A program made the translations under genes and the position numbers. Shown piece after piece: positions 17,186 to 24,864 of a stretch of DNA of 64,000 nt. Numbering within the stretch: position 1 is the first letter of the stretch; each line of letters starts with the position of its first letter. Below the pieces are notes generated by a model, which was given only the letters and a program-made list of their open reading frames with translations, did not search any database and was not told the DNA's origin. The stretch is from Zobellia alginiliquefaciens (GTDB lineage Bacteria; Bacteroidota; Bacteroidia; Flavobacteriales; Flavobacteriaceae), in the NCBI RefSeq assembly GCF_029323795.1, contig NZ_CP119758.1, positions 3,844,001 to 3,908,000 of the forward strand. Reading direction: 5' to 3'.

Positions 17186-19390
17186 CTAAATTCTTGAGAC
17201 TTTATCTATTCCGTTAATTTTCTTGAGATTTGCCATCAGCTTTTTTAGAATGCCATTATTTTTGACTACTACGGTAATGGTGCCTTTAAAAGTCCCGCCA
17301 TCAGTACTGAAATTGAGGTTTCTGATGTTAACGTGCATATTATCGGATATAACTTCCGTAATCTCACTTACCAGACCTAAGTTGTCTATTCCGGTTAATC
17401 GAATCTCAGATAAGAATTCTTCCTGACTGGAATCGATCCATTTAGCACTAATAATACGGTAGGCATAGTTAGATTGTAATTGTATGGCATTAGGGCAGTT
17501 TTTCTTATGAACCTTAATACCTTCATTTACACTAACAAATCCAAATACTTCATCTCCGGGAATAGGGTTGCAACATTGAGAAAGTTTATACTCAAGTTTT
17601 TCCTCTTCTTTTCCAAATACAAGTACATCATATTTGGTGGTAATCTCTTCTTTCTGAACCTCAAGAGGGTTGGGGTTTCTTCGCATTTTGTTTTTGAAGA
17701 AACTGATGAATGCATTGGAATAAGATGAGGAAAATTCTTTTAGCATCTGGTTGTCAATAGATCCAATGCCTACTCTGTAAAAGAGGTCTAGACTGGTCTT
17801 TAGCTTAAAAAAGGTCACCATTTTATTAATGGAATCTTCATTAAGCGCAACTTTCTGAGATTTTAATTTTCTGCGTAAAATTTCTTTGCCTTCTTCCGCA
17901 ACCGACTTTTTCTCTTCTCTTAGCGAAGATTTTATTTTTGCTCTGGCCCTTGCCGTTGTGGCGTAATCCAACCAATTTTGGTTAGGCCTTGCTTGATCAG
18001 AGGTAATTATCTCTACCTGATCACCGCTGTGTAGGGTGGTGTTGAGAGGAACGAGTTTTCCATTTACTTTGGAGCCTCGGGTACGCATACCTACTTCTGT
18101 ATGAATGTTGAATGCAAAATCTAGAGGGGTGGCACCTTTGGGTAACGATTTTAACTCCCCTTTTGGGGTAAAGACAAAAATTTCTTTAGCATAAAGGTTC
18201 AGTTTAAATTCCTCAACAAAATCTACCGCGTTGGTATTGGCGTTTTCAAGTGCTTCTTGCAAACGGTTTAACCATACTTCTATACCTTGTTCTTTTTGGT
18301 CCCCATGTTTGTATTTAAAGTGGGCCGCATATCCTTTTTCCGCAATTTCGTGCATACGTTCACTGCGTATCTGAACCTCTACCCATCTGCCTTTTGGTCC
18401 CATGACAGTAATGTGCAAAGCTTCGTAACCCGTAGATTTTGGTGATGATATCCAATCTCTGAGCCGTACAGGGTTAGGGGTGAAATTATCCGTTACAATG
18501 GAGTAAATTTTCCATGCTAGGAATTTTTCGTTCTGCCGGTCGGATTTATAAATAATACGAATGGCAAATTTGTCATAGATCTCATCAAAAGTCACGTTTT
18601 GAGCCTTCATCTTTTTCCGGATGGAGAAAATTGACTTCATCCTGCCTTTGATGTAATAGTTTAAACCCTCTTCTTTTAGTGATTTGTCTATTACCCCCGA
18701 AAAGGCGTCAATATAGGCTTGCTGCTCCTCTTTGGACTCCTCAATCTTATCCTTAATACCATTGTATACATGAGGTTCCGTATATTTTAAACTAAGGTCT
18801 TCTAATTCGGTCTTTATATTGTAAAGTCCAATACGGTGGGCTAATGGAGCATAGATATATAGAGTTTCAGAAGCCATTTGTACCTGCTTGTGCTCTGGCA
18901 TGGCATCCATAGTAAGCATGTTGTGAAAACGGTCTGCGATCTTAATTATAATAACCCTAACATCATCATGTAAGGTGAGTAGCATTTTACGGAAGTTTTC
19001 CGCTTGCTGTGAGGTGCTCATGTCCTTTTTAAGGTGCGCTATCTTCGTGAGACCATCAACAATACGGGCCACGGTTTCCCCAAACATACGCTCAATATCA
19101 TCCAAGGTGTACTCCGTATCTTCTACGACATCGTGAAGAAGGGCAGAGGCAATGGATGTAGCATCAAGGCCAATTTCCGAAGCTACAATTTTAGCTACCG
19201 CTATGGGGTGAAAAATGTAGGCTTCACCAGATTTTCTACGTTGGTTTTTATGGGCGTCTACCGCAATCTCAAATGCAGAGCGTATCAGCGTTTTGTCATC
19301 ATCGGATAGATGTTGATAGCTAATGCGTAGCAATTCTTTATATTGCTTGGCAATCTCTTTGTTTTCTTTCTCTATAGCTTCCTGCGTCAT
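17186..19390 (-). CDS. Bifunctional (p)ppGpp synthetase/hydrolase (RelA/SpoT family)
   Basis: A 734-residue alarmone enzyme. An N-terminal HD hydrolase domain contains HPIAVAKIVASEIG, the metal site ALLHDVVEDT and RFHNMLTM. A synthetase domain contains YDKFAIRIIY, RDWISSPKSTGYEALHITV and the VEVQIRSERMHEIAEKGYAAHFKYK segment. A TGS domain follows (FVFTPKGELKSLPKGATPLDFAFNIHTEVG), then a zinc-finger-like region (SQCCNPIPGDEVFGF...HKKNCPNA) and an ACT domain at the C-terminus. Both catalytic halves look intact, consistent with a single long RSH protein making and degrading ppGpp. The ATG at 19388-19390 (MTQEAIEKE) is preferred over an upstream TTG. The fur-like gene follows 55 bp downstream. 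Confidence 0.95.
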   Translation of the reverse strand: MTQEAIEKENKEIAKQYKELLRISYQHLSDDDKTLIRSAFEIAVDAHKNQRRKSGEAYIFHPIAVAKIVASEIGLDATSIASALLHDVVEDTEYTLDDIERMFGETVARIVDGLTKIAHLKKDMSTSQQAENFRKMLLTLHDDVRVIIIKIADRFHNMLTMDAMPEHKQVQMASETLYIYAPLAHRIGLYNIKTELEDLSLKYTEPHVYNGIKDKIEESKEEQQAYIDAFSGVIDKSLKEEGLNYYIKGRMKSIFSIRKKMKAQNVTFDEIYDKFAIRIIYKSDRQNEKFLAWKIYSIVTDNFTPNPVRLRDWISSPKSTGYEALHITVMGPKGRWVEVQIRSERMHEIAEKGYAAHFKYKHGDQKEQGIEVWLNRLQEALENANTNAVDFVEEFKLNLYAKEIFVFTPKGELKSLPKGATPLDFAFNIHTEVGMRTRGSKVNGKLVPLNTTLHSGDQVEIITSDQARPNQNWLDYATTARARAKIKSSLREEKKSVAEEGKEILRRKLKSQKVALNEDSINKMVTFFKLKTSLDLFYRVGIGSIDNQMLKEFSSSYSNAFISFFKNKMRRNPNPLEVQKEEITTKYDVLVFGKEEEKLEYKLSQCCNPIPGDEVFGFVSVNEGIKVHKKNCPNAIQLQSNYAYRIISAKWIDSSQEEFLSEIRLTGIDNLGLVSEITEVISDNMHVNIRNLNFSTDGGTFKGTITVVVKNNGILKKLMANLKKINGIDKVSRI

Positions 19391-19493
19391 ATTCAAATAA
19401 AAATAGCACAATCTTAGCAGTCGTACAACAAAAATTATTCCTCTTTTAAGCCTCTGACTAAAGTGGTACTAATTTTAAATGTCGATGTCAGTT

Positions 19494-20720
19494 TTAACGC
19501 TTTAGATTCTGAATTCGGTCAAGAAGTGTAGGGTGGGAATAGTGCATAAATACAAATGCAGGATGAGGCGTCAGATTGCTCAAGCTATTTTTTGATAGTT
19601 TTTTGAGCGAGGTGATTAACGGTAGCGCCGCATAGGTGTCTTTGGCATAATCATCTGCCTGATATTCAAATTTTCTTGAAAAATGGTTCATAATCAAACC
19701 GGTGATTTCTGAAATAGGACTATATAGAATTGCAAAACCGATTAGTGCCGCATGAAAACTGGGTTGGGACACTCCTATGGCTGCGGATACAGCTGGATTG
19801 TTAACAAACAGGGACAGCACGAATAGGGTAACGCCTGTTAACATTACCGAAGCAATTAAGTTGAAAATGATATGTTTTTTCTTGTAATGCCCCACTTCAT
19901 GGGCTAAAACAGCAACAATCTCCTCCTCCTCTAAATCGTTGATTAGGGTGTCGTATAGCGTAACTCTTTTTTCTTTGCCAAATCCTGAGAAATAGGCATT
20001 GGCTTTTGTGGATCGTTTGGAGCCGTCAATAACAAATATGTTGTTAAGCTCAAAGCCAACATTTTTAGCAAAAGTCTCTATTTTGGTTTTTAAACTTCCC
20101 TCTTCTAATGGGGTTTGCTTATTGAATAATGGAACAATAATTTTACTGTAGAATAGGTTCATGAAGATGGTGAATACGGCTACTAGCCCCCAAGCGTAAA
20201 TCCAAAAATATGAGCCTGTCAACTGAAAGAACCAAATAATCAAAGACAATATAGCTCCGCCAACAACGGCCATCATGAGCCACCCTTTTATTTTGTCCAA
20301 AAAGAAGGTGCTTTTGGTAGTTTTGTTAAAACCAAATTTTTCCTCTATTACAAAAGTAGAGTAGTAAGAGAGGGGAAGGGTTACAATATCGCTTCCTATC
20401 ATAATGATACCAAAGAACATAAGGGCCATGGGAATAGGTTCTGTTGTTACACTACGTACCATTTGGTCTACCCACTCAAAGCCTCCAAAAATCAGGAAAC
20501 CTAAAGTCAATATAAATGAAAAGCTAGATGTTATAAGTCCAAAATTGTAATTGGTCTTTTTGTACTTCTGAGATTTCTTGTATTCAGCTTGGTCAAAAAC
20601 ATCGTTTAGTTCTTCTGGAACAGGGTCATTGTAGCGTTGGGCGTTCAGGCGATCAAGAACGGTCTCTAGAATAAACTGTAGCACGAGAATAGTAATGATG
20701 ATATAGAACAATGTGCTCAT
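19494..20720 (-). CDS. M48-family metalloprotease (Ste24/CAAX prenyl protease 1-like)
   Basis: A 408-residue integral-membrane zinc protease with several transmembrane helices. The zinc site is HEVGH (residues 274-278) within VAVLAHEVGHYKKKH, and the third ligand is the Glu in the EYQADDYA motif (about 352-359). The N-terminal membrane half and the FGFNKTTKSTFFLDKIKGWL segment match the Ste24 subgroup rather than HtpX. In bacteria the substrates are unclear, since CAAX prenylation is absent; a role in membrane-protein quality control is plausible (inference). It lies 56 bp downstream of the SpoU methyltransferase on the same strand and probably shares its transcript. Confidence 0.92.
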   Translation of the reverse strand: MSTLFYIIITILVLQFILETVLDRLNAQRYNDPVPEELNDVFDQAEYKKSQKYKKTNYNFGLITSSFSFILTLGFLIFGGFEWVDQMVRSVTTEPIPMALMFFGIIMIGSDIVTLPLSYYSTFVIEEKFGFNKTTKSTFFLDKIKGWLMMAVVGGAILSLIIWFFQLTGSYFWIYAWGLVAVFTIFMNLFYSKIIVPLFNKQTPLEEGSLKTKIETFAKNVGFELNNIFVIDGSKRSTKANAYFSGFGKEKRVTLYDTLINDLEEEEIVAVLAHEVGHYKKKHIIFNLIASVMLTGVTLFVLSLFVNNPAVSAAIGVSQPSFHAALIGFAILYSPISEITGLIMNHFSRKFEYQADDYAKDTYAALPLITSLKKLSKNSLSNLTPHPAFVFMHYSHPTLLDRIQNLKR

Positions 20721-20776
20721 TTACTTTTTGTTTTTAGGTGAATTGGGGTTGGTCTGGATAAAAAATACAGCAGGGG

Positions 20777-21589
20777 CTATTTAAAATCCCGCTGCCTTTT
20801 TGCTTCAAAGATAAGAATAGCGGCCGAGACCGATACGTTCATGGAATCTATCTCTCCTTGCATGGGAATGATTACGTTTTGTTTTGAGCTATTGAGCCAC
20901 TCTTTAGTGAGTCCGTCTGCCTCGGTTCCAACAACGATTGCCGATGCGGATTTAAAATTGGTTTCAACATAATTTTCGGATGCTGATAATGCTGCGCAAT
21001 AAATGTTTGTATTTTTGTTTTTGAGGAACTCAATAACTTCGGAAGTGCTTCCTGTGGCTATTTTATTCGTAAAAACGCAACCTACACTAGAACGTATAAT
21101 ATTAGGATTGTAAAGGTCTGTTCTTGGATTGGCAATGATTACGGCGTCAAGATTTGCGGCATCTGCAGTACGTAATAAAGCGCCTATGTTTCCCGGTTTT
21201 TCTGGAGCTTCGGCAACAAGAATCAATGGGTTTTTATTGGGTAGTTGTAAGTCGGTCAATAAGGAAGATTGACTTTTGGCAATTGCTAAAATACCTTCCG
21301 TAGTTTGTCTATAGGCAAGCTTTTGGTAAACTTCTTTTGTTATTTCAATAAAATCTACTGCGGATGAACCGTTCGCAAAAAGTGTGGAGGTTTCCGCTTC
21401 GCTCATTAATTCCGGATGAAATAGTACCGTTTCAATTTCATAACCTCCTTTGAGTGCTAGTTGTATTTCTCGGTGGCCTTCAATAATAAATAAACCCGAT
21501 TTTTTTCGCTCTCTAGACTTTTCCTTTAAAAGCAGTATTTTCTTTACCAGGGAATTTTGAACGCTAGAGATTTGCTTAGTTTTGTGCAT
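20777..21589 (-). CDS. TrmH/SpoU-family RNA 2'-O-methyltransferase
   Basis: A 270-residue SPOUT enzyme. An N-terminal substrate-binding domain (QISSVQNSLVKKILLLKEKSRERKKSG start, about residues 1-105) precedes the trefoil-knot catalytic domain. SpoU motif 1 is EKPGNIGALLRTADAANLDAVI, motif 2 is IVVGTEADGLTKEW, and motif 3 is IPMQGEIDSMNVSVSAAILIFE. It transfers a methyl group from SAM to a ribose 2'-OH of rRNA or tRNA; which nucleotide cannot be told. The start ATG lies four bases after a -7 box (21594-21601), suggesting a very short or absent leader. It is transcribed divergently from the lipoprotein at 21652. Confidence 0.92.
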   Translation of the reverse strand: MHKTKQISSVQNSLVKKILLLKEKSRERKKSGLFIIEGHREIQLALKGGYEIETVLFHPELMSEAETSTLFANGSSAVDFIEITKEVYQKLAYRQTTEGILAIAKSQSSLLTDLQLPNKNPLILVAEAPEKPGNIGALLRTADAANLDAVIIANPRTDLYNPNIIRSSVGCVFTNKIATGSTSEVIEFLKNKNTNIYCAALSASENYVETNFKSASAIVVGTEADGLTKEWLNSSKQNVIIPMQGEIDSMNVSVSAAILIFEAKRQRDFK

Positions 21590-21593
21590 ACTA

Positions 21594-21601
21594 CAAATGT
21601 A
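21594..21601 (-). promoter_or_regulatory. -7 promoter element immediately before the SpoU methyltransferase gene
   Basis: Minus-strand TACATTTG matches TAnnTTTG and ends only four bases before the ATG at 21589. No -33 TTG is visible at normal spacing. Confidence 0.55.
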
Positions 21602-21651
21602 AATAAAAGTGGAATTGTGCGACCTATTTCCCTAAAACTAAAAATAAAGAC

Positions 21652-22455
21652 ATGAAGATCATTGTTAGTACACTTGTCATTCTAACTTTACTAAGCTGTA
21701 AAGAGGCGACTAAGAAAGATAATGTTGAACCGGTTGAAGCGGAAACTGAAATTACGAGAGCACAGGATAATAATTATCCGGAGGCATTGATTGAAGTTTT
21801 TGATGCTCACGGAGGCCTTAAAAACTTTAAGAGCAAACGTACTTTAACTTTTGAAATCGTTAAGCCTAGCGGAAACGAAACGCATACGGTAGACTTGTAT
21901 AGCAGAAAGGATAAAATTGAGATTCCTCCGGTTACATTAGGTTTTAACGGTAAAGATGCTTGGTTGTTGGATGAGCAAAAAGCCTATAAAGGGAATGCGG
22001 CGCTGTATCATAATCTTATGTTTTATTTTTATGCCATGCCTTTTGTTTTGGCAGATCCCGGTATAAAATATGAAGTTGCAAAAGACCTGGAGTATGAGGG
22101 TAAAAACTACCCGGGCATTCATATATCCTATAATGATGGGGTAGGGGCTTCCTCTAAAGATGATTATTATTTGTACTATGATTCAGAATCGCACGAAATG
22201 GCTTGGTTGGCATATACCTTTACCTTTGGAACAGATGAAAAATCAGACAAATTGAGCTTTATTCGTTATAATGATTGGGAAGATGTTGATGGGGTTAAAT
22301 TACCTAAATCCATCACTTGGCATGTAAATGATGGAAAAACAATAAAAGAGCCTAAAAAAACCGTTGTTTTTGAAAATAGTTCACTTCATGAAGGCTCACA
22401 ACCTGATGCGTTTTATGCCGTCCCGGGAAATGCAAAAGTCATCTTAAAACCTTAA
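21652..22455 (+). CDS. DUF6503-like lipoprotein
   Basis: A 267-residue predicted lipoprotein (signal MKIIVSTLVILTLLSCKEATK, lipid Cys16). The body begins with YPEALIEVFDAHGGLKNFKSKRTLTFEI and continues as a beta-rich domain with many aromatic strand motifs (AYKGNAALYHNLMFYFYAMPFVLADPGIKYE, DDYYLYYDSESHEMAWLAYT). The pattern resembles flavobacterial proteins filed as DUF6503, related in shape to LolA-like lipid-binding folds; that similarity is my inference. No enzymatic residues are recognisable. It is followed after 49 bp by the molybdenum-cofactor genes in the same direction, but there is no evidence of a role in that pathway. Confidence 0.7.
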   Translation: MKIIVSTLVILTLLSCKEATKKDNVEPVEAETEITRAQDNNYPEALIEVFDAHGGLKNFKSKRTLTFEIVKPSGNETHTVDLYSRKDKIEIPPVTLGFNGKDAWLLDEQKAYKGNAALYHNLMFYFYAMPFVLADPGIKYEVAKDLEYEGKNYPGIHISYNDGVGASSKDDYYLYYDSESHEMAWLAYTFTFGTDEKSDKLSFIRYNDWEDVDGVKLPKSITWHVNDGKTIKEPKKTVVFENSSLHEGSQPDAFYAVPGNAKVILKP

Positions 22456-22504
22456 GATTTCCTATTTTTTATAGTACCTTGTATCTTCAAAATTTTATTT
22501 GAAT

Positions 22505-22747
22505 ATGGAGGTCTTGTTATTTGGTATTGCCAAAGATATAGTAGGTAGGTCATCCTTTCGTTTTGAGGAGAATGATGAAATGCCTAAATCTGTTTTGGAG
22601 TTGAAACAGAAATTAAAAAACAGCTTTCCGGATTTCGGGAAGCTTTCTTCTTTAGCGATAGCGGTAAATAGTGAGTATGCAGAAGATGCCATGAATTTAA
22701 ATAGAGGAGACGAAGTTGCTGTAATCCCTCCCGTTAGTGGCGGGTAG
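22505..22747 (+). CDS. moaD: Molybdopterin synthase sulfur carrier subunit
   Basis: An 80-residue ubiquitin-like protein whose C-terminus is the diagnostic VIPPVSGG. The terminal glycine is adenylated by MoeB and converted to a thiocarboxylate that donates sulfur to cyclic pyranopterin monophosphate. The core matches MoaD: MEVLLFGIAKDIVGRSSF, then LKQKLKNSFPDFGKLSSLAIAVNSEYA. The ATG at 22505 is chosen over a TTG six bases upstream. It is the first gene of the Moco run. Its partner subunit MoaE, needed for molybdopterin synthase, is not in this window. Confidence 0.92.
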   Translation: MEVLLFGIAKDIVGRSSFRFEENDEMPKSVLELKQKLKNSFPDFGKLSSLAIAVNSEYAEDAMNLNRGDEVAVIPPVSGG

Positions 22748-22751
22748 TTTA

Positions 22752-22771
22752 TACTTTTAATATTAAAAGTA
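22752..22771. promoter_or_regulatory. 20-bp perfect palindrome between moaD and moaA
   Basis: The 20 bases at 22752-22771 (core ACTTTTAATATTAAAAGT) read identically on both strands with no unpaired centre. They lie five bases after the moaD stop and 51 bp before the moaA ATG. The lack of a loop favours a dimeric-regulator binding site over a terminator; function is inferred. Confidence 0.5.
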
Positions 22772-22822
22772 ATAGATGTAACGCATTGCAGTTACCGAAA
22801 ATGAAATGAGAAGGAACAATAT

Positions 22823-23806
22823 ATGCTGATAGATAATCACAATAGAACTATTAATTATGTTCGCTTAGCGGTTACCGATCGTTGCAACCTACGTTGTAAT
22901 TATTGTATGCCTGCAGAGGGAATAAACTTTGCTAAAAACGATAAGCTTTTTACAATAGATGAGCTCTCTAGTTTAAGCGAAATTTTAGTAGCGCAGGGTG
23001 TGGACAAAATACGTATTACGGGAGGGGAACCTTTTGTGCGTAAAGATTTGATGGTGCTTATGCGCAACCTGTCTCAAATGGAAGGATTGAACGATATCTC
23101 CGTAACTACAAATGCTACGCTGATCGGGCCATATATTGATGAACTCAAAGAGTTGGGTATTAAGAACATCAATGTGAGTATGGATGCCATTAATAAGGAA
23201 ACTTTTGAGAAAATCACTCGCCGTAACCAGTATGATACAGTACATAACAATATCATTAGGTTAATTACCGAAGGTTTTAATGTGCGCATCAATTTTATCG
23301 CATTGGAAGGTCAGAATACGGAAGATATTCTACCTATGCTGGAACTTACCAAACACTATGAGGTATCTGTCCGCTTTTTGGAAGAAATGCCATTTAATGG
23401 AGGCAGTAAGAAGTTTGAAAGCATTGCGTGGGACTATAAGCGTATATTAAGTTATGTAAAAGAGGCGCATCCTGATTATTATGAGTTGCCGTCCCCTAAA
23501 ACGTCTACCTCCATTAATTATAAAATACCTGGTTATAAAGGTTCTTTTGGTGTAATTCCTTCATTTAGTAGAACGTTTTGTGGTTCCTGTAATCGTTTAC
23601 GGGTTTCTGCTACGGGAGATGTTATTACTTGTCTCTATGCCCAACCTAGTATGAATATTCGTGATATTTTCAGAAGTGAAGGTTCGGAAGAAAAAATTAA
23701 GGAGAGTATTTTAAAAGCGATAGGAAGCCGTTCTAAAACAGGTTTTGAGGCACAGGAGAAATACAAAGGCGTTTTCGCCAATTCAATGACTTCAATAGGA
23801 GGATAG
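22823..23806 (+). CDS. moaA: GTP 3',8-cyclase (molybdenum cofactor biosynthesis)
   Basis: A 327-residue radical-SAM enzyme carrying out the first step of Moco synthesis, GTP to 3',8-cyclo-7,8-dihydro-GTP. The N-terminal cluster motif is CNLRCNYC (CxxxCxxC), the SAM segment is ITGGEPFVRKDL, and the C-terminal cluster site is CGSCNRLRVSATGDVITC (Cx2Cx13C). The protein ends in SMTSIGG, keeping the C-terminal double glycine known to be required for activity. A purine-rich AGAAGGA precedes the ATG by about eight bases. moaC starts five bases after the stop codon. All key residues appear intact. Confidence 0.96.
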   Translation: MLIDNHNRTINYVRLAVTDRCNLRCNYCMPAEGINFAKNDKLFTIDELSSLSEILVAQGVDKIRITGGEPFVRKDLMVLMRNLSQMEGLNDISVTTNATLIGPYIDELKELGIKNINVSMDAINKETFEKITRRNQYDTVHNNIIRLITEGFNVRINFIALEGQNTEDILPMLELTKHYEVSVRFLEEMPFNGGSKKFESIAWDYKRILSYVKEAHPDYYELPSPKTSTSINYKIPGYKGSFGVIPSFSRTFCGSCNRLRVSATGDVITCLYAQPSMNIRDIFRSEGSEEKIKESILKAIGSRSKTGFEAQEKYKGVFANSMTSIGG

Positions 23807-23810
23807 GTTT

Positions 23811-24284
23811 ATGAAAAAAAAACTCTCACATATTGATGCCTCGGGTAACGCGGCAATGGTAGACGTATCCGAGAAAAAAGTAACGGCTAGAATGGCCATG
23901 GCTTCGGGTAGGGTAGAATTCCCTAAAGAGGTTTTTGATACTCTGGCAGGACAGGATTTTTTAGGAAAGAAGGGAAGCATAATCCAGACAGCGGTTATTG
24001 CGGGTATTCAGGCGGTCAAAAAAACATCTGAGTTAATTCCGCTTTGTCATCAAATTAACTTGTCAAAGGTTCAGATAGATATTGTGCCAAACGGGCAATC
24101 TTTGGAAATTGACTGTACGGTAAAATGTACGGAAAAAACAGGGGTTGAAATGGAGGCTTTGACCGGGGTTTCTGTAAGTGCGTTAACTATTTATGATATG
24201 TGCAAGGCACTTTCTCATGATATTAAGATCACTGATGTTCAATTGAAACAAAAAACAGGGGGAAAGAATGATTATAGGTCCTAA
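23811..24284 (+). CDS. moaC: Cyclic pyranopterin monophosphate synthase
   Basis: A 157-residue enzyme acting right after MoaA to form cyclic pyranopterin monophosphate. Family motifs present are HIDASGNAAMVDVSEKKVTARMA at the N-terminus, AVKKTSELIPLCHQINLSKV in the middle, and TGVEMEALTGVSVSALTIYDMCKA near the C-terminus, containing the catalytic Asp and Lys region. Length is as in E. coli MoaC (161). Its last 17 bases overlap the start of mobA, a sign of translational coupling. It is part of the moaD-moaA-moaC-mobA-moeB run. Confidence 0.96.
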   Translation: MKKKLSHIDASGNAAMVDVSEKKVTARMAMASGRVEFPKEVFDTLAGQDFLGKKGSIIQTAVIAGIQAVKKTSELIPLCHQINLSKVQIDIVPNGQSLEIDCTVKCTEKTGVEMEALTGVSVSALTIYDMCKALSHDIKITDVQLKQKTGGKNDYRS

Positions 24285-24864
24285 AATATACGGTTTGGTG
24301 CTTGCTGGTGGAAAAAGTACCCGAATGGGAAAAGACAAAGGGTTGATACCTTATCACGGAATGCCACAGCGCGACTATCTATATAATTTGTTGGGTAGGG
24401 TTTGTGAGAAAACCTTTATGAGTATCAGACCGGAACAACAGAGTGAGTTAAAGGATGATATTGAGGTTGTTATAGATGAAAATACTTATAAAGGGCCATA
24501 TAATGGACTGTTATCCGCACACCATCAGCATCCTGATGCTGCATGGCTGGTCTTGGCTTGTGACCTTCCTTTAATTGACCTTCTGGCCTTGCAAGAGTTG
24601 ATTGCGGCTCGCGACCCCAATAAAATAGCTACTTCTTTTGCTCAAAAAGAAGACCCGTTACCGGAGCCACTTTGTGCTATTTGGGAACCCAAGGCCTTTG
24701 AAGAAAGTATCGCTTATTTAGCAAGTGGTAATGGAACTTGCCCAAGAAAATATTTAATTAATAGTGATGTAAAATTGGTTTTTCCTGATAACCCTAATGT
24801 ACTTCTAAATGCCAATTCTGAGGAAGAGTATAAGGAAGCCATCGTGAAATTAGCAGTGGAATGA
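24268..24864 (+). CDS. mobA: Molybdenum cofactor guanylyltransferase
   Basis: A 198-residue nucleotidyltransferase that attaches GMP to Mo-molybdopterin to form the guanine dinucleotide cofactor used by DMSO-reductase-type enzymes. The N-terminal signature LVLAGGKSTRMGKDKGLIPYHG is the GTP-binding loop with its Lys. The metal-binding Asp is in LVLACDLPLIDL, and FAQKEDPLPEPLCAIWEP forms the acceptor region. It overlaps moaC by 17 bp at its start and moeB by four bases (ATGA) at its end. A MobA-type rather than MocA-type enzyme is favoured because it lies inside a Moco operon, but substrate choice between GTP and CTP is not proven by sequence. Confidence 0.9.
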   Translation: MIIGPKIYGLVLAGGKSTRMGKDKGLIPYHGMPQRDYLYNLLGRVCEKTFMSIRPEQQSELKDDIEVVIDENTYKGPYNGLLSAHHQHPDAAWLVLACDLPLIDLLALQELIAARDPNKIATSFAQKEDPLPEPLCAIWEPKAFEESIAYLASGNGTCPRKYLINSDVKLVFPDNPNVLLNANSEEEYKEAIVKLAVE

